From contig NZ_CP132291.1 of assembly GCF_044359855.1 (NCBI RefSeq), forward strand, positions 3,658,001 to 3,722,000: a stretch of DNA of 64,000 bases. The letters run 5' to 3'. The notes under the pieces were generated by a model. It had not been told where the DNA came from. It did not search any database and worked only from the letters and a program-made list of their open reading frames with translations. Shown here piece after piece: positions 52,469 to 60,665 of the stretch; within the stretch, counting starts at the first letter, position 1; the number at the start of each line of letters is the position of its first letter. The DNA comes from Rummeliibacillus pycnus_A (GTDB lineage Bacteria > Bacillota > Bacilli > Bacillales_A > Planococcaceae). The translations under genes were made by a program, and so were the position numbers.

Positions 52469-53369
52469 AATTACGATGAGATGAATAGGTATCTTGTTTT
52501 GTAAGACGAATAAGTTCGTCCATATTTCTAATTGCATTCATCTCTTCATAGGCTTTAATTGTTGTGGCTAATTGTTCTTTTGAGCTTGCGCCGACAACTG
52601 CAGAAGCAATTGATTGATGCTGCAAAATTGATTGAAGTGCAACTGCATGAATGGAAGTTGTCGAATGGGCAAGTTTTGTTAAAGTATTTTCAAGTTCTTC
52701 CTTGGAATAAGTCAAATAACCATTTGTTTTTGTCAGACGTTTTTGCCATTCATTGGTTAACAACCCTTTCGCAACTGAACCCCGTGTTACAACAGATGCG
52801 CCTTGATCAGCGATGAAATCCAACCATTCTTCAGGTCTACGATCAAGCAAGCTATACTGCATCATAACAGAAACGGCATTGCTAGTTGGTAAAAAACGTT
52901 TCAAGACATTTGGTCTAATAGAAGAAACACCATATTCACGAATCAGTCCTTCTTGTTTTAATTCTTCAAATGCATCTGTAACCTCATTCCAATCATCTTC
53001 AATCGTACCCCCATGCAATTGATACAAATCTACATAATCTGTTTGCAAGCGGTGTAAACTATCTTTAATACCTTCTTTTATATGTGTTTTAGAAGCATCC
53101 CAGTGCCAAGAATCACCTGATGAATCCCAAACATTTCCTACTTTTGTTGCTAAAATAATATCTTGTCTTTTTTCTTTAATAAGTTGACCAATGATTTCTT
53201 CATTTAAGCCTTGGTTATAAAGGTCTGCTGTATCAAAATAATTAATACCATAGTCAAGAGCTGCATCCAAAATATATGAAGCATCTTGTAAATCTGTTGG
53301 TAAAGACATACAGCCAAATCCAATTTCAGAAATATGTAAATCACTCGAACCTAATTGACGTTTTTTCAA
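52467..53369 (-). CDS. yqkF: Aldo/keto reductase, YqkF-like
   Basis: A 300-residue NADPH-dependent aldo/keto reductase. Motifs: RQLGSSDLHISEIGFGCMSL at the N-terminus, catalytic YF in NYFDTADLYN, IILATKVGN, and the C-terminal cofactor region AVVGASSKEQL. TTG at 53369-53367 with aaaggagggg upstream is the start; a longer upstream frame is unsupported. Substrate unknown. Divergent from nudF, as the yqk cluster order in B. subtilis. Confidence 0.85.
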   Translation of the reverse strand: MKKRQLGSSDLHISEIGFGCMSLPTDLQDASYILDAALDYGINYFDTADLYNQGLNEEIIGQLIKEKRQDIILATKVGNVWDSSGDSWHWDASKTHIKEGIKDSLHRLQTDYVDLYQLHGGTIEDDWNEVTDAFEELKQEGLIREYGVSSIRPNVLKRFLPTSNAVSVMMQYSLLDRRPEEWLDFIADQGASVVTRGSVAKGLLTNEWQKRLTKTNGYLTYSKEELENTLTKLAHSTTSIHAVALQSILQHQSIASAVVGASSKEQLATTIKAYEEMNAIRNMDELIRLTKQDTYSSHRN

Positions 53370-53440
53370 AACATATCCCCTCCTTTTATGATAATGGTAC
53401 AATGATTTATAGTAAAAGAACAATAGAGAGGGTTTTTTAC

Positions 53441-53986
53441 ATGAGAAAATTTGAAGAAAAAACGATTGCTACAAAGCAAATCTTTGATGGTCGTGTGATT
53501 AAAGTACAAGTGGATGAAGTAACATTACCTAATGGTAAAACTGCAACAAGAGAATTAGTCAAGCATCCAGGGGCTGTAGCAATTATCCCGATTACAAGTG
53601 AAGGGAAAATTGTAATGGTGGAACAATTCCGAAAGCCACTTGAACGCAGTATTGTTGAAGTTCCTGCAGGGAAATTAGAACCAGGAGAAAAACCGGAACT
53701 AACGGCAATTAGAGAATTAGAAGAAGAAACAGGGTATGGTGCAATGGACCTTGATTTTATTCAGTCGTTTGCTACTTCACCAGGCTTTGCGGATGAAGTG
53801 ATTCACTTATATGTAGCGAGAAACTTATTTGAAATTGCACAACCAGCGAGTTTAGATGAAGATGAATTTGTCGAATTAATGGAAGTTTCCATTGAAGAAG
53901 CGGAGCAATTAGTAAAAGAACAACGTATTTTCGATGCTAAAACAATATTAGCTATTATGTGGGCAAAAAATAATCTAGTAAAATAA
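53441..53986 (+). CDS. nudF: ADP-ribose pyrophosphatase NudF
   Basis: A 181-residue Nudix hydrolase. The Nudix box GX5EX7REUXEEXGU is complete (GKLEPGEKPELTAIRELEEE then TGY, about residues 85-107). It cleaves ADP-ribose to AMP and ribose 5-phosphate. ATG at 53441 has gagaggg 11 bases upstream; the upstream extension of the frame overlaps the divergent gene and is rejected. Named by family and position (yqkG/nudF). Confidence 0.92.
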   Translation: MRKFEEKTIATKQIFDGRVIKVQVDEVTLPNGKTATRELVKHPGAVAIIPITSEGKIVMVEQFRKPLERSIVEVPAGKLEPGEKPELTAIRELEEETGYGAMDLDFIQSFATSPGFADEVIHLYVARNLFEIAQPASLDEDEFVELMEVSIEEAEQLVKEQRIFDAKTILAIMWAKNNLVK

Positions 53987-54040
53987 GGTATTTTTAAGAG
54001 TGGCGAGCATAGGTTGTACTATTAGAAAGTAGGTGACCTA

Positions 54041-54550
54041 GTGAATCGCTCATTGCAAATAACTTATTTTTTTCTGATCATTTCAATTGGCTTTATCGGA
54101 GGTATTATCGCATTCAAAATGACTACACCAGCTCAAAGTGAATGGCTAATTTCTATTATGGACCCCCGATTACAGTTAGATGGTAAGCCAAATTTGTGGC
54201 AATCGTTATGGCCAATAATCATGCCCTACGTATTTTTAGTGTTACTTGCTACGCACCAATGGTTTAGACATATTACAAGACTGGTTGTTGTAAGTAAAAG
54301 TGCTTTCTTCGGTTTTTGCTCAGCATATTTAATTGCAACACAAAATGCTTTTTGGAATTATGCACTTTGGTGGTTTCCGGTGCAGTTTATGTACACATGT
54401 TTATTATTATTATTTTCTATTGTCCTCGTACCAAAACCATTTTATAATAGTCGGAAAAAGGGTATACATTGGAAGAGAATCATTGTTATCAGTATATTGA
54501 CTATAATAATCTTTTTCATCGAACTTCTTATCATCCATTTCATGTTTTAA
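54041..54550 (+). CDS. Multi-pass membrane protein of unknown function (in the spoIIM position)
   Basis: A 169-residue protein with four to five hydrophobic helices: ITYFFLIISIGFIGGIIAF, WPIIMPYVFLVLLATHQW, a central SKSAFFGFCSAYL stretch and IIVISILTIIIFFIELLII. In B. subtilis spoIIM lies between nudF and fur; this gene sits there, but is about 45 residues shorter and its sequence is not recognisably SpoIIM to me. GTG at 54041 follows gtaggtg. Either a divergent SpoIIM or an unrelated protein. Confidence 0.7.
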   Translation: MNRSLQITYFFLIISIGFIGGIIAFKMTTPAQSEWLISIMDPRLQLDGKPNLWQSLWPIIMPYVFLVLLATHQWFRHITRLVVVSKSAFFGFCSAYLIATQNAFWNYALWWFPVQFMYTCLLLLFSIVLVPKPFYNSRKKGIHWKRIIVISILTIIIFFIELLIIHFMF

Positions 54551-54558
54551 TTATTTAC

Positions 54559-54639
54559 TGATAATTATTATCAATAAAGAATCATTACAAAGAATTTAGT
54601 CGCTTAATCTTGTAATGAGAAATAAACATTTGGTATAAT
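54559..54639 (+). promoter_or_regulatory. Fur box and promoter upstream of fur
   Basis: TGATAATTATTATCA (54559-54573) is a perfect Fur box (7-1-7). A promoter candidate TTGTAA (54610-54615), 18 bases, TATAAT (54634-54639) lies 40 bases further on. The box is upstream of the -35, not overlapping the promoter. Confidence 0.7.
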
Positions 54640-54663
54640 GGTAGAAGTTTAGGGGGGCGTCGT

Positions 54664-55146
54664 ATGGAGAGCCGTATTGATCGTATAAAAAAACAATTAC
54701 ATGGTGCTAGCTATAAACTGACGCCGCAACGAGAAGCGACGGTTAGAGTACTTTTAGAAAATGAGGAAGATCATTTAAGTGCTGAAGATGTTTACCTTTT
54801 AGTGAAGGACAAAGCACCTGAAATCGGTCTAGCAACTGTATATCGTACATTAGAGTTACTAACAGAACTGAAAATTGTCGACAAGATTAATTTTGGCGAT
54901 GGAGTGTCTCGTTATGATTTACGACAAGAAGGAGCAGCTCACTTTCATCATCACCTCGTATGTATCGAATGTGGCGCCGTCGATGAAATTCAAGAGGACT
55001 TACTTGAAGATGTGGAAGCAGTCGTTGAAAAGCGCTGGAATTTCCAAATTAAAGATCACCGATTAACATTCCATGGTATTTGCTGGCGTTGTAATGAAAA
55101 GCATACTAAAGAAGAAACAAACATAGAACTTAATAATGAACAATAG
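54664..55146 (+). CDS. fur: Ferric uptake regulator Fur
   Basis: A 160-residue Fur-family repressor. The N-terminal winged helix (LTPQREATVRVLLEN) and the metal-binding region HFHHHLVCIECGAVDEI are present, with a second CxxC (ICWRCNEKH). The His-rich site and position before xerD match B. subtilis Fur rather than PerR or Zur. ATG at 54664 follows taggggggcg. A perfect Fur box upstream suggests autoregulation. Confidence 0.93.
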   Translation: MESRIDRIKKQLHGASYKLTPQREATVRVLLENEEDHLSAEDVYLLVKDKAPEIGLATVYRTLELLTELKIVDKINFGDGVSRYDLRQEGAAHFHHHLVCIECGAVDEIQEDLLEDVEAVVEKRWNFQIKDHRLTFHGICWRCNEKHTKEETNIELNNEQ

Positions 55147-55162
55147 TTTATAGCGAATTAGT

Positions 55163-55192
55163 AAAGGATGGCGGTGGTGCTGTCCTTTTTTT
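55163..55192 (+). terminator. Terminator after fur
   Basis: AAAGGA...GC pairs with GC...TCCTTT, short stem, then T-run. Confidence 0.7.
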
Positions 55193-55196
55193 ATTT

Positions 55197-55317
55197 GAGT
55201 GCTGAAGTGGCTCGCTCGGGCTCGAATAGCGCAAAAGCGCCCGAATCGAAAGTGTCTTTTTAGCTTTCGACCGAGGGAGCGATGCGACTCGAGAGTCTAG
55301 CCGCTGAAGCCAGATAG
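55197..55317. repeat. GC-rich palindromic element D
   Basis: About 120 bases, clearly more GC-rich than its flanks. Pairings include CGCTC with GAGCG (arms near 55212 and 55278), GCGC/GCGC with loop AAAA, and GAAAG/CTTTC. AGAGTCTAGCCGCTGAAG (55292-55309) is, in reverse complement, like 39192-39210 of element C; its GTCGAAAG segment also resembles those of C and B. No ORF. Confidence 0.45.
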
Positions 55318-55343
55318 AATTTGAATTTAGGAGGGATTCAGCT

Positions 55344-56249
55344 GTGCAACAAGAAATAAAAGATGCGATTGCAGATTATATACATTTTCTACGAGTCGAA
55401 CGTCAATTATCTGAAAACACACTACAATCATACGAACGCGATATTAAAGACTATTCAAAAGATATATTTGAAACTCAACAGCTAGAAACCTTCGATGATA
55501 TTGACCGATTCCATATTCTGCAGTATTTACAATCATTGCGTAACAAAGGGATATCTGCACGTACTGTCTCAAGACATATCTCATCCATTCGTTCTTTTCA
55601 TCAATTTTTGCTTAGAGAAAAGAGATGTGATAACGATCCAACTGTCCATATTGAAATGCCAAAAATTGAACAGAAATTACCAAAAGTATTATCAATAGAA
55701 GAAATAGATCGACTGATCGCAGCACCTAATGTTGCAAAACCTCAGGGTGTTCGCGATCGTGCCATGTTGGAATTGCTGTATGCAACTGGAATGCGTGTAA
55801 GTGAATGTATTGAACTTAATTTAGATGATATCCATTTAACGATGGGGTTTGTAAGAGTATTTGGTAAGGGAGGGAAAGAACGTATTATTCCATTAGGTGG
55901 TTCTGCTATTGAAGTTTGTACAAACTACTTAAATAAGGCTCGATTTCAATTAGAAAATGCAAAATTACGTACGGAAGCGTTATTTATTAATCAAAGAGGG
56001 AAAAGATTAACTAGACAAGGCTGTTGGAAATTGATGAAGGGTTATGCCGAAAAAGCTGGAATTGAAAAAGAATTAACACCGCATATTTTACGACATTCAT
56101 TTGCGACACATTTGATCGAAAATGGAGCAGATTTGAGAGCTGTACAAGAAATGCTAGGTCATGCAGATATTGCGACAACACAAATTTATACACATATTAG
56201 TAAGACAAGATTATCTGAAGTGTATAAACAATTCCACCCTAGAGCATAA
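55344..56249 (+). CDS. xerD: Tyrosine recombinase XerD
   Basis: A 301-residue recombinase that resolves chromosome dimers with XerC at dif. All catalytic residues are present: R at about 150 (GMRVSE), HxxR in HILRHSF (H246, R249), H272 in LGHADI and Y281 (TQIYTHI). N-terminal SAM-like core-binding domain precedes. GTG at 55344 follows aggagggat. Position after fur and before deoB matches B. subtilis (ripX). Confidence 0.95.
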   Translation: MQQEIKDAIADYIHFLRVERQLSENTLQSYERDIKDYSKDIFETQQLETFDDIDRFHILQYLQSLRNKGISARTVSRHISSIRSFHQFLLREKRCDNDPTVHIEMPKIEQKLPKVLSIEEIDRLIAAPNVAKPQGVRDRAMLELLYATGMRVSECIELNLDDIHLTMGFVRVFGKGGKERIIPLGGSAIEVCTNYLNKARFQLENAKLRTEALFINQRGKRLTRQGCWKLMKGYAEKAGIEKELTPHILRHSFATHLIENGADLRAVQEMLGHADIATTQIYTHISKTRLSEVYKQFHPRA

Positions 56250-56335
56250 TATTTACCTTTCGTCAGATGTCTGACCTTTATTTTTTTTCGAAATTTGATA
56301 GAATGAATGTATGTATGAACAAGGAGGAGAATTTG

Positions 56336-57538
56336 ATGAACACAAAACCATTTAAACGTATTCATTTAATCGTTATGGACTCAGTTGGGATTGGTGAGGC
56401 TCCAGATGCGGCTGAATTTAATGATGTAGGTGCTGATACACTTGGACATATTGCACATGAAATGAAAGGGCTATCAATGCCAAATATGCAACGCCTCGGC
56501 TATACGAATATTCGTGGCTTAATCGGTCTCGAAGACCTAGAAGGCATGGAATCAGTTGAAAAACCAGAAGCATTCTTCGGCTATATGCAAGAAGCATCTG
56601 TTGGTAAAGATACGATGACAGGTCACTGGGAAATCATGGGCCTTAATATTAATAAACCATTCAAAGTATACCCAGAAGGATTCCCACAATCATTAATCGA
56701 TGAATTAGAAGAACGAACTGGACGCAAAGTGCTTTGTAACAAACCAGCATCAGGTACAGAAGTAATTGAAGATTTCGGTAAAGAACATATGGAAACAGGT
56801 GCCATTATCGTTTATACATCTGCTGACCCTGTACTTCAAATTGCGGCTCATGAAGATGTTGTACCTCTTGATGAACTATATAAAATTTGTGAAATCGCTC
56901 GTGAAATCACATTAAAACCTGAATACTTAGTAGGACGCGTTATTGCTCGTCCATTTGTTGGTACTCAAGGAAACTTTAGTCGTACGTCAAATCGTCATGA
57001 TTATGCATTAAAACCATTTGGTCGTACAGTTATGAACGAAATGAAAGACGCTGGATTAGATGTCATAGCATTAGGGAAAATCTCTGATATCTACAATGGT
57101 GAAGGTGTAACTGAAGCTATCCGTACACAAGACAACTCAGATGGTATGGATCAACTAGTCAAAGTTGTGAAAAAAGACTTCCATGGTTTATCCTTCATAA
57201 ACCTTGTTGATTTCGATGCAAAATATGGTCATCGTCGTGACCCAATTGGCTATGGTGAAGCATTAGAAGAATTCGACCGCCGTCTTCCAGAAGTTTTAGA
57301 ATTAATGGACGAAGATGATTTACTCTTGATTACTGCTGATCACGGTAATGACCCAACATTCCCAGGAACAGACCACACTCGTGAATTTGTTCCATTGATT
57401 GCTTATTCACCACGATATAAAGAAGGAAAAGCACTTCCAAAAACAAATACATTTGCATCACTTGGTGCAACAGTTGCTGATAACTTTGATGTGAAACTAC
57501 CTGAATACGGTGAAAGTTTTTTACAACTATTAAAATAA
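56336..57538 (+). CDS. deoB: Phosphopentomutase
   Basis: A 400-residue alkaline-phosphatase-superfamily mutase interconverting (deoxy)ribose 1- and 5-phosphate. VMDSVGIGEAPDA near the N-terminus, the threonine in GKDTMTGHWE and the C-terminal metal site ADHGNDPTFPGTDHTRE are present. ATG at 56336 follows aaggagga; the longer frame from 56267 is rejected. It precedes pdp as in the B. subtilis drm-pnp pair. Confidence 0.95.
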   Translation: MNTKPFKRIHLIVMDSVGIGEAPDAAEFNDVGADTLGHIAHEMKGLSMPNMQRLGYTNIRGLIGLEDLEGMESVEKPEAFFGYMQEASVGKDTMTGHWEIMGLNINKPFKVYPEGFPQSLIDELEERTGRKVLCNKPASGTEVIEDFGKEHMETGAIIVYTSADPVLQIAAHEDVVPLDELYKICEIAREITLKPEYLVGRVIARPFVGTQGNFSRTSNRHDYALKPFGRTVMNEMKDAGLDVIALGKISDIYNGEGVTEAIRTQDNSDGMDQLVKVVKKDFHGLSFINLVDFDAKYGHRRDPIGYGEALEEFDRRLPEVLELMDEDDLLLITADHGNDPTFPGTDHTREFVPLIAYSPRYKEGKALPKTNTFASLGATVADNFDVKLPEYGESFLQLLK

Positions 57539-57553
57539 ACGAGGGATGATTCC

Positions 57554-58858
57554 ATGAGAATGGTTGATATTATTGAGAAAAAGCGTGATGGATACGAATT
57601 AACAAGTGAAGAAATTCGCTTCTTTATCGAAGGTTATACAAATGGCTCAATTCCTGATTATCAAGCAAGTAGCCTAGCGATGGCTATTTATTTTCAAGAT
57701 ATGACAGATCGTGAACGTGCGGATCTCACAATGGCAATGGTTGAATCAGGAGATCAAATCGATCTTTCGGGTATTGCTGGCGTAAAAGTAGATAAACATT
57801 CAACTGGTGGTGTAGGTGATACAACAACACTTGTACTTGGACCTCTAGTTGCTGCAGTAGGTGTTCCGGTTGCGAAGATGAGTGGCCGTGGATTAGGTCA
57901 TACTGGTGGTACAATCGATAAATTAGAATCTATTGAAGGATTCCACGTAGAGCTAACAACTGAGCAATTTATGAAACAAGTAAATGACATTAAATTAGCA
58001 GTAATCGGTCAAAGTGGTAATTTAACACCAGCAGACAAAAAATTATATGCTTTGCGTGATGTTACAGGTACTGTTCCAAGTATCCCTTTAATCGCAAGTT
58101 CCATTATGAGTAAAAAAATTGCAGCTGGTGCAGATGCCATCGTTTTAGATGTTAAAACAGGTGATGGTGCATTTATGAAAACAGTAGAAGATTCTAAAAT
58201 GCTAGCACATGCAATGGTGCAAATTGGTAAGAATGTAGGTCGCAATACAATGGCAATCATTTCTGACATGAACCAACCATTAGGCTACGCTATTGGAAAT
58301 GCATTAGAAGTAAAAGAAGCAATAGATACATTGAGCGGAAAAGGTCCAAAAGATTTAACAGAACTTTGCTTAACATTAGGCTCTCAAATGGTTGTACTAG
58401 GCGGACATGCAAACACAATCGAAGAAGCACGTAACCAACTTGAAGAAGTAATCGCAAACGGTGCAGCTCTTGATGTATTCAAAAAATTCATCAAGGGTCA
58501 AGGTGGTGACCCAGCCGTTATCGATGATCCATCATTGCTTCCACAAGCACAATATACATTTGAAGTACCTGCAAAAGAAGCGGGCTTTATTAGTCAAATT
58601 GTGGCGGATGAAATCGGTACGGCAGCCATGTTACTAGGAGCTGGACGTGCAACAAAAGAATCTGTAATTGATCTTGCAGTTGGTTTAGTGCTACGCAAAA
58701 AAGTAGGCGATGCAGTACAAGCTGGAGAATCTCTTGTAACCATTTATTCGAATCGTGAAGACGTAAAAGAAGTAGTAGACAAAATCTACTCAAATATTGT
58801 AATATCTTCTGCAGAAGTAAAAGCACCAAAACTAATTGAAGATGTTATTACTGAATAG
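57554..58858 (+). CDS. pdp: Pyrimidine-nucleoside phosphorylase
   Basis: A 434-residue enzyme splitting uridine and thymidine-type nucleosides to base and (deoxy)ribose 1-phosphate, which DeoB converts onward. The thymidine/pyrimidine phosphorylase signature SGRGLGHTGGTIDKLE is present, as is KHSTGGVGDTTT for phosphate binding. ATG at 57554 follows cgaggga; MRMVDIIE matches the B. subtilis N-terminus. The 15-base gap to deoB suggests one operon. Dedicated dacF, which follows in B. subtilis, is not here. Confidence 0.95.
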   Translation: MRMVDIIEKKRDGYELTSEEIRFFIEGYTNGSIPDYQASSLAMAIYFQDMTDRERADLTMAMVESGDQIDLSGIAGVKVDKHSTGGVGDTTTLVLGPLVAAVGVPVAKMSGRGLGHTGGTIDKLESIEGFHVELTTEQFMKQVNDIKLAVIGQSGNLTPADKKLYALRDVTGTVPSIPLIASSIMSKKIAAGADAIVLDVKTGDGAFMKTVEDSKMLAHAMVQIGKNVGRNTMAIISDMNQPLGYAIGNALEVKEAIDTLSGKGPKDLTELCLTLGSQMVVLGGHANTIEEARNQLEEVIANGAALDVFKKFIKGQGGDPAVIDDPSLLPQAQYTFEVPAKEAGFISQIVADEIGTAAMLLGAGRATKESVIDLAVGLVLRKKVGDAVQAGESLVTIYSNREDVKEVVDKIYSNIVISSAEVKAPKLIEDVITE

Positions 58859-58871
58859 TCGAATATTCTAG

Positions 58872-58913
58872 ATATGCCACATTGGTTGATATGACCAATG
58901 TGGCATTTTTTTT
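58872..58913 (+). terminator. Intrinsic terminator after deoB-pdp
   Basis: ATGCCACATTGGT (58874-58886) pairs perfectly with ACCAATGTGGCAT (58894-58906), then eight T residues. 58914-59024 holds no gene; it may carry Spo0A sites (TGTCGTA at 58976). Confidence 0.95.
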
Positions 58914-59024
58914 ATGATTTACTAAATTCAAGTGATTAAAAGAATAGATTTATTTCCATACTAACGGATGGTAGTTGTCGTATTTTTTCTATCTTTAGCG
59001 TTTTGATTGTTAAATTGTCAGGAC

Positions 59025-59052
59025 ATAGGATTCTCCTATTCTTCCGTAGAAT
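59025..59052 (+). promoter_or_regulatory. Sigma-H promoter of the spoIIA operon
   Basis: ATAGGATTC (59025-59033), 14 bases, AGAAT (59048-59052) fits the sigma-H consensus RWAGGAxxT-N14-HGAAT with one difference. It lies 25 bases before spoIIAA, as in B. subtilis. Confidence 0.75.
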
Positions 59053-59076
59053 AGTTTTTGAAAAGGAGGTATGTAA

Positions 59077-59430
59077 ATGCAGCACCATATTGAAATTACA
59101 TCAGAAAAAATTGCGATTATCAGATTAAAAGGAGAGCTGGATCATCATGCAGCGCGCCATATTCGAGAGGATATTTCGCAAGCCATCTATAGTGGCTATG
59201 TACAAGATATTATTTGGAATTTAGAGGGGTTACAGTTTATGGACAGTGCAGGAGTAGGACTAATCTTAGGTAGAATGAGAGACCTACAGGTACACAATGG
59301 TCGTACATTAATCATCAAACCTTCTTCTACAATGGAGAAAATTTTTCAGTTTTCAGGATTAGGAAAATATATTTGGCATGAATCAGAGCAAGAAGCCATC
59401 CAAAGTTTAGGAGGGATTCTTCATGGATAA
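59077..59430 (+). CDS. spoIIAA: Anti-sigma F factor antagonist SpoIIAA
   Basis: A 117-residue STAS protein. When unphosphorylated it binds SpoIIAB and frees sigma-F in the forespore. The phosphorylation serine is in FMDSAGVG (about residue 58). ATG at 59077 follows aaaaggaggt. Overlaps spoIIAB by eight bases. Driven by the sigma-H promoter just upstream. Confidence 0.95.
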   Translation: MQHHIEITSEKIAIIRLKGELDHHAARHIREDISQAIYSGYVQDIIWNLEGLQFMDSAGVGLILGRMRDLQVHNGRTLIIKPSSTMEKIFQFSGLGKYIWHESEQEAIQSLGGILHG

Positions 59431-59869
59431 CGAAATGACGCTATCATTCTTGGCGATTAGTGATAATGAGGGACTTGCTAGAATTGCAATCACAAGTTTT
59501 CTAGCTGTATTAGACCCAACGATAGAAGAATTATCAGAGATAAAAACCGTTGTCTCTGAGGCTGTAACAAACGCTATTATCCATGGCTATGACGAAAATC
59601 CAAATGGTATTGTTACAGTTCAGGCTTCCCGCCAAGGAAGAGAAGTAACAATCACGATTTTAGATCAAGGCATGGGAATAGAAAATGTGACACAAGCTAT
59701 GGAACCACTATATACGACAAAACCAATGCTAGAAAGGTCAGGTATGGGCTTTACCATAATGGAAAGCTTCACAGATCAGCTAGCAGTACAATCAGAACTT
59801 GGGAAAGGAACGGCCGTCACCTTTAAGAAACAATTTCAACCAGTACAAGAGCCGCTTTATGTAAGGTGA
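59423..59869 (+). CDS. spoIIAB: Anti-sigma F factor / protein kinase SpoIIAB
   Basis: A 148-residue GHKL ATPase. It binds sigma-F with ATP and phosphorylates SpoIIAA. Motifs: SEAVTNAIIHGYDENP (N-box), LDQGMGIEN (G1) and RSGMGFTIMESF (G2). ATG at 59423 lies within the end of spoIIAA, so translation is coupled. Length is normal. Confidence 0.95.
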   Translation: MDNEMTLSFLAISDNEGLARIAITSFLAVLDPTIEELSEIKTVVSEAVTNAIIHGYDENPNGIVTVQASRQGREVTITILDQGMGIENVTQAMEPLYTTKPMLERSGMGFTIMESFTDQLAVQSELGKGTAVTFKKQFQPVQEPLYVR

Positions 59870-59873
59870 GAAC

Positions 59874-60665
59874 ATGACATCAAACCCGCAAGCGTCAAAA
59901 GAATTACTGACACAGGAAAGAATGAGAGAACTGATTAAATTAGCGCAGGCAGGGGATGAAGCAGCTAGAAAAGAGATGGTAGAGGGGAATACCCGACTTG
60001 TATGGTCAATTGTTCAACGTTTTACTTCAAGGGGTGCCGATTTAGAAGACCTATTCCAAATTGGGTGTATTGGACTGATGAAATCTGTCGATAAATTTGA
60101 TTTATCTTATCCAGTGAAATTTTCGACATATGCTGTACCAATGATTATCGGGGAAATTCAGCGGTTTCTTCGTGATGATGGGATGGTTAAAGTCAGCCGT
60201 TCAATACGGGAATTAAATTATAAAATTCGTCATGCAACAGATGATTTTCTAAAAGACAATGAAAGACCGCCAACAATTCAAGAATTGGCGACAATACTAG
60301 ATGTGTCAATTGACGACATAGCTATGGCAAGTGATGCCTTGCGAGATCCTGCATCACTTCATGAGCAAATTTTTGAAAGTGATGGTGATCCAATTAGTTT
60401 AATGGATCAAATGAAAGACGAAAGATCAGAAAAGCCATTTGAACATATTCCATTAAAAGATATGCTAGAAAGGCTAGGTAAACGTGAACAGTCTGTCATT
60501 TATTTACGCTATTATCTTGACTGTACTCAAAGTGATATTGCTGAAAGATTAGGTATTTCACAAGTTCAAGTCTCCCGTTTAGAAAAGCGAATTTTAGCAC
60601 AGCTGAAAATTTGGCTAACAGATCAGCAGTATGAACAATTGGTAAAGGTGGCAGATTATGAGTAG
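59874..60665 (+). CDS. sigF: RNA polymerase sigma-F factor
   Basis: A 263-residue sigma factor of the SigF/G/B group. Region 2 (LEDLFQIGCIGLMKSVDKFD), region 3 (SRSIRELNYKI) and region 4 (SQVQVSRLEKRIL) are intact. First forespore-specific sigma, held by SpoIIAB. ATG at 59874, four bases after spoIIAB. Its 3' end overlaps spoVAF by eight bases, unlike B. subtilis, where the spoVA operon follows after a gap with its own sigma-G promoter. Confidence 0.96.
   Translation: MTSNPQASKELLTQERMRELIKLAQAGDEAARKEMVEGNTRLVWSIVQRFTSRGADLEDLFQIGCIGLMKSVDKFDLSYPVKFSTYAVPMIIGEIQRFLRDDGMVKVSRSIRELNYKIRHATDDFLKDNERPPTIQELATILDVSIDDIAMASDALRDPASLHEQIFESDGDPISLMDQMKDERSEKPFEHIPLKDMLERLGKREQSVIYLRYYLDCTQSDIAERLGISQVQVSRLEKRILAQLKIWLTDQQYEQLVKVADYE

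Noticed and set aside
55344..56249. xerD as an integrase of a genomic island
   Set aside because: All features are those of housekeeping XerD, with conserved neighbours fur and deoB.
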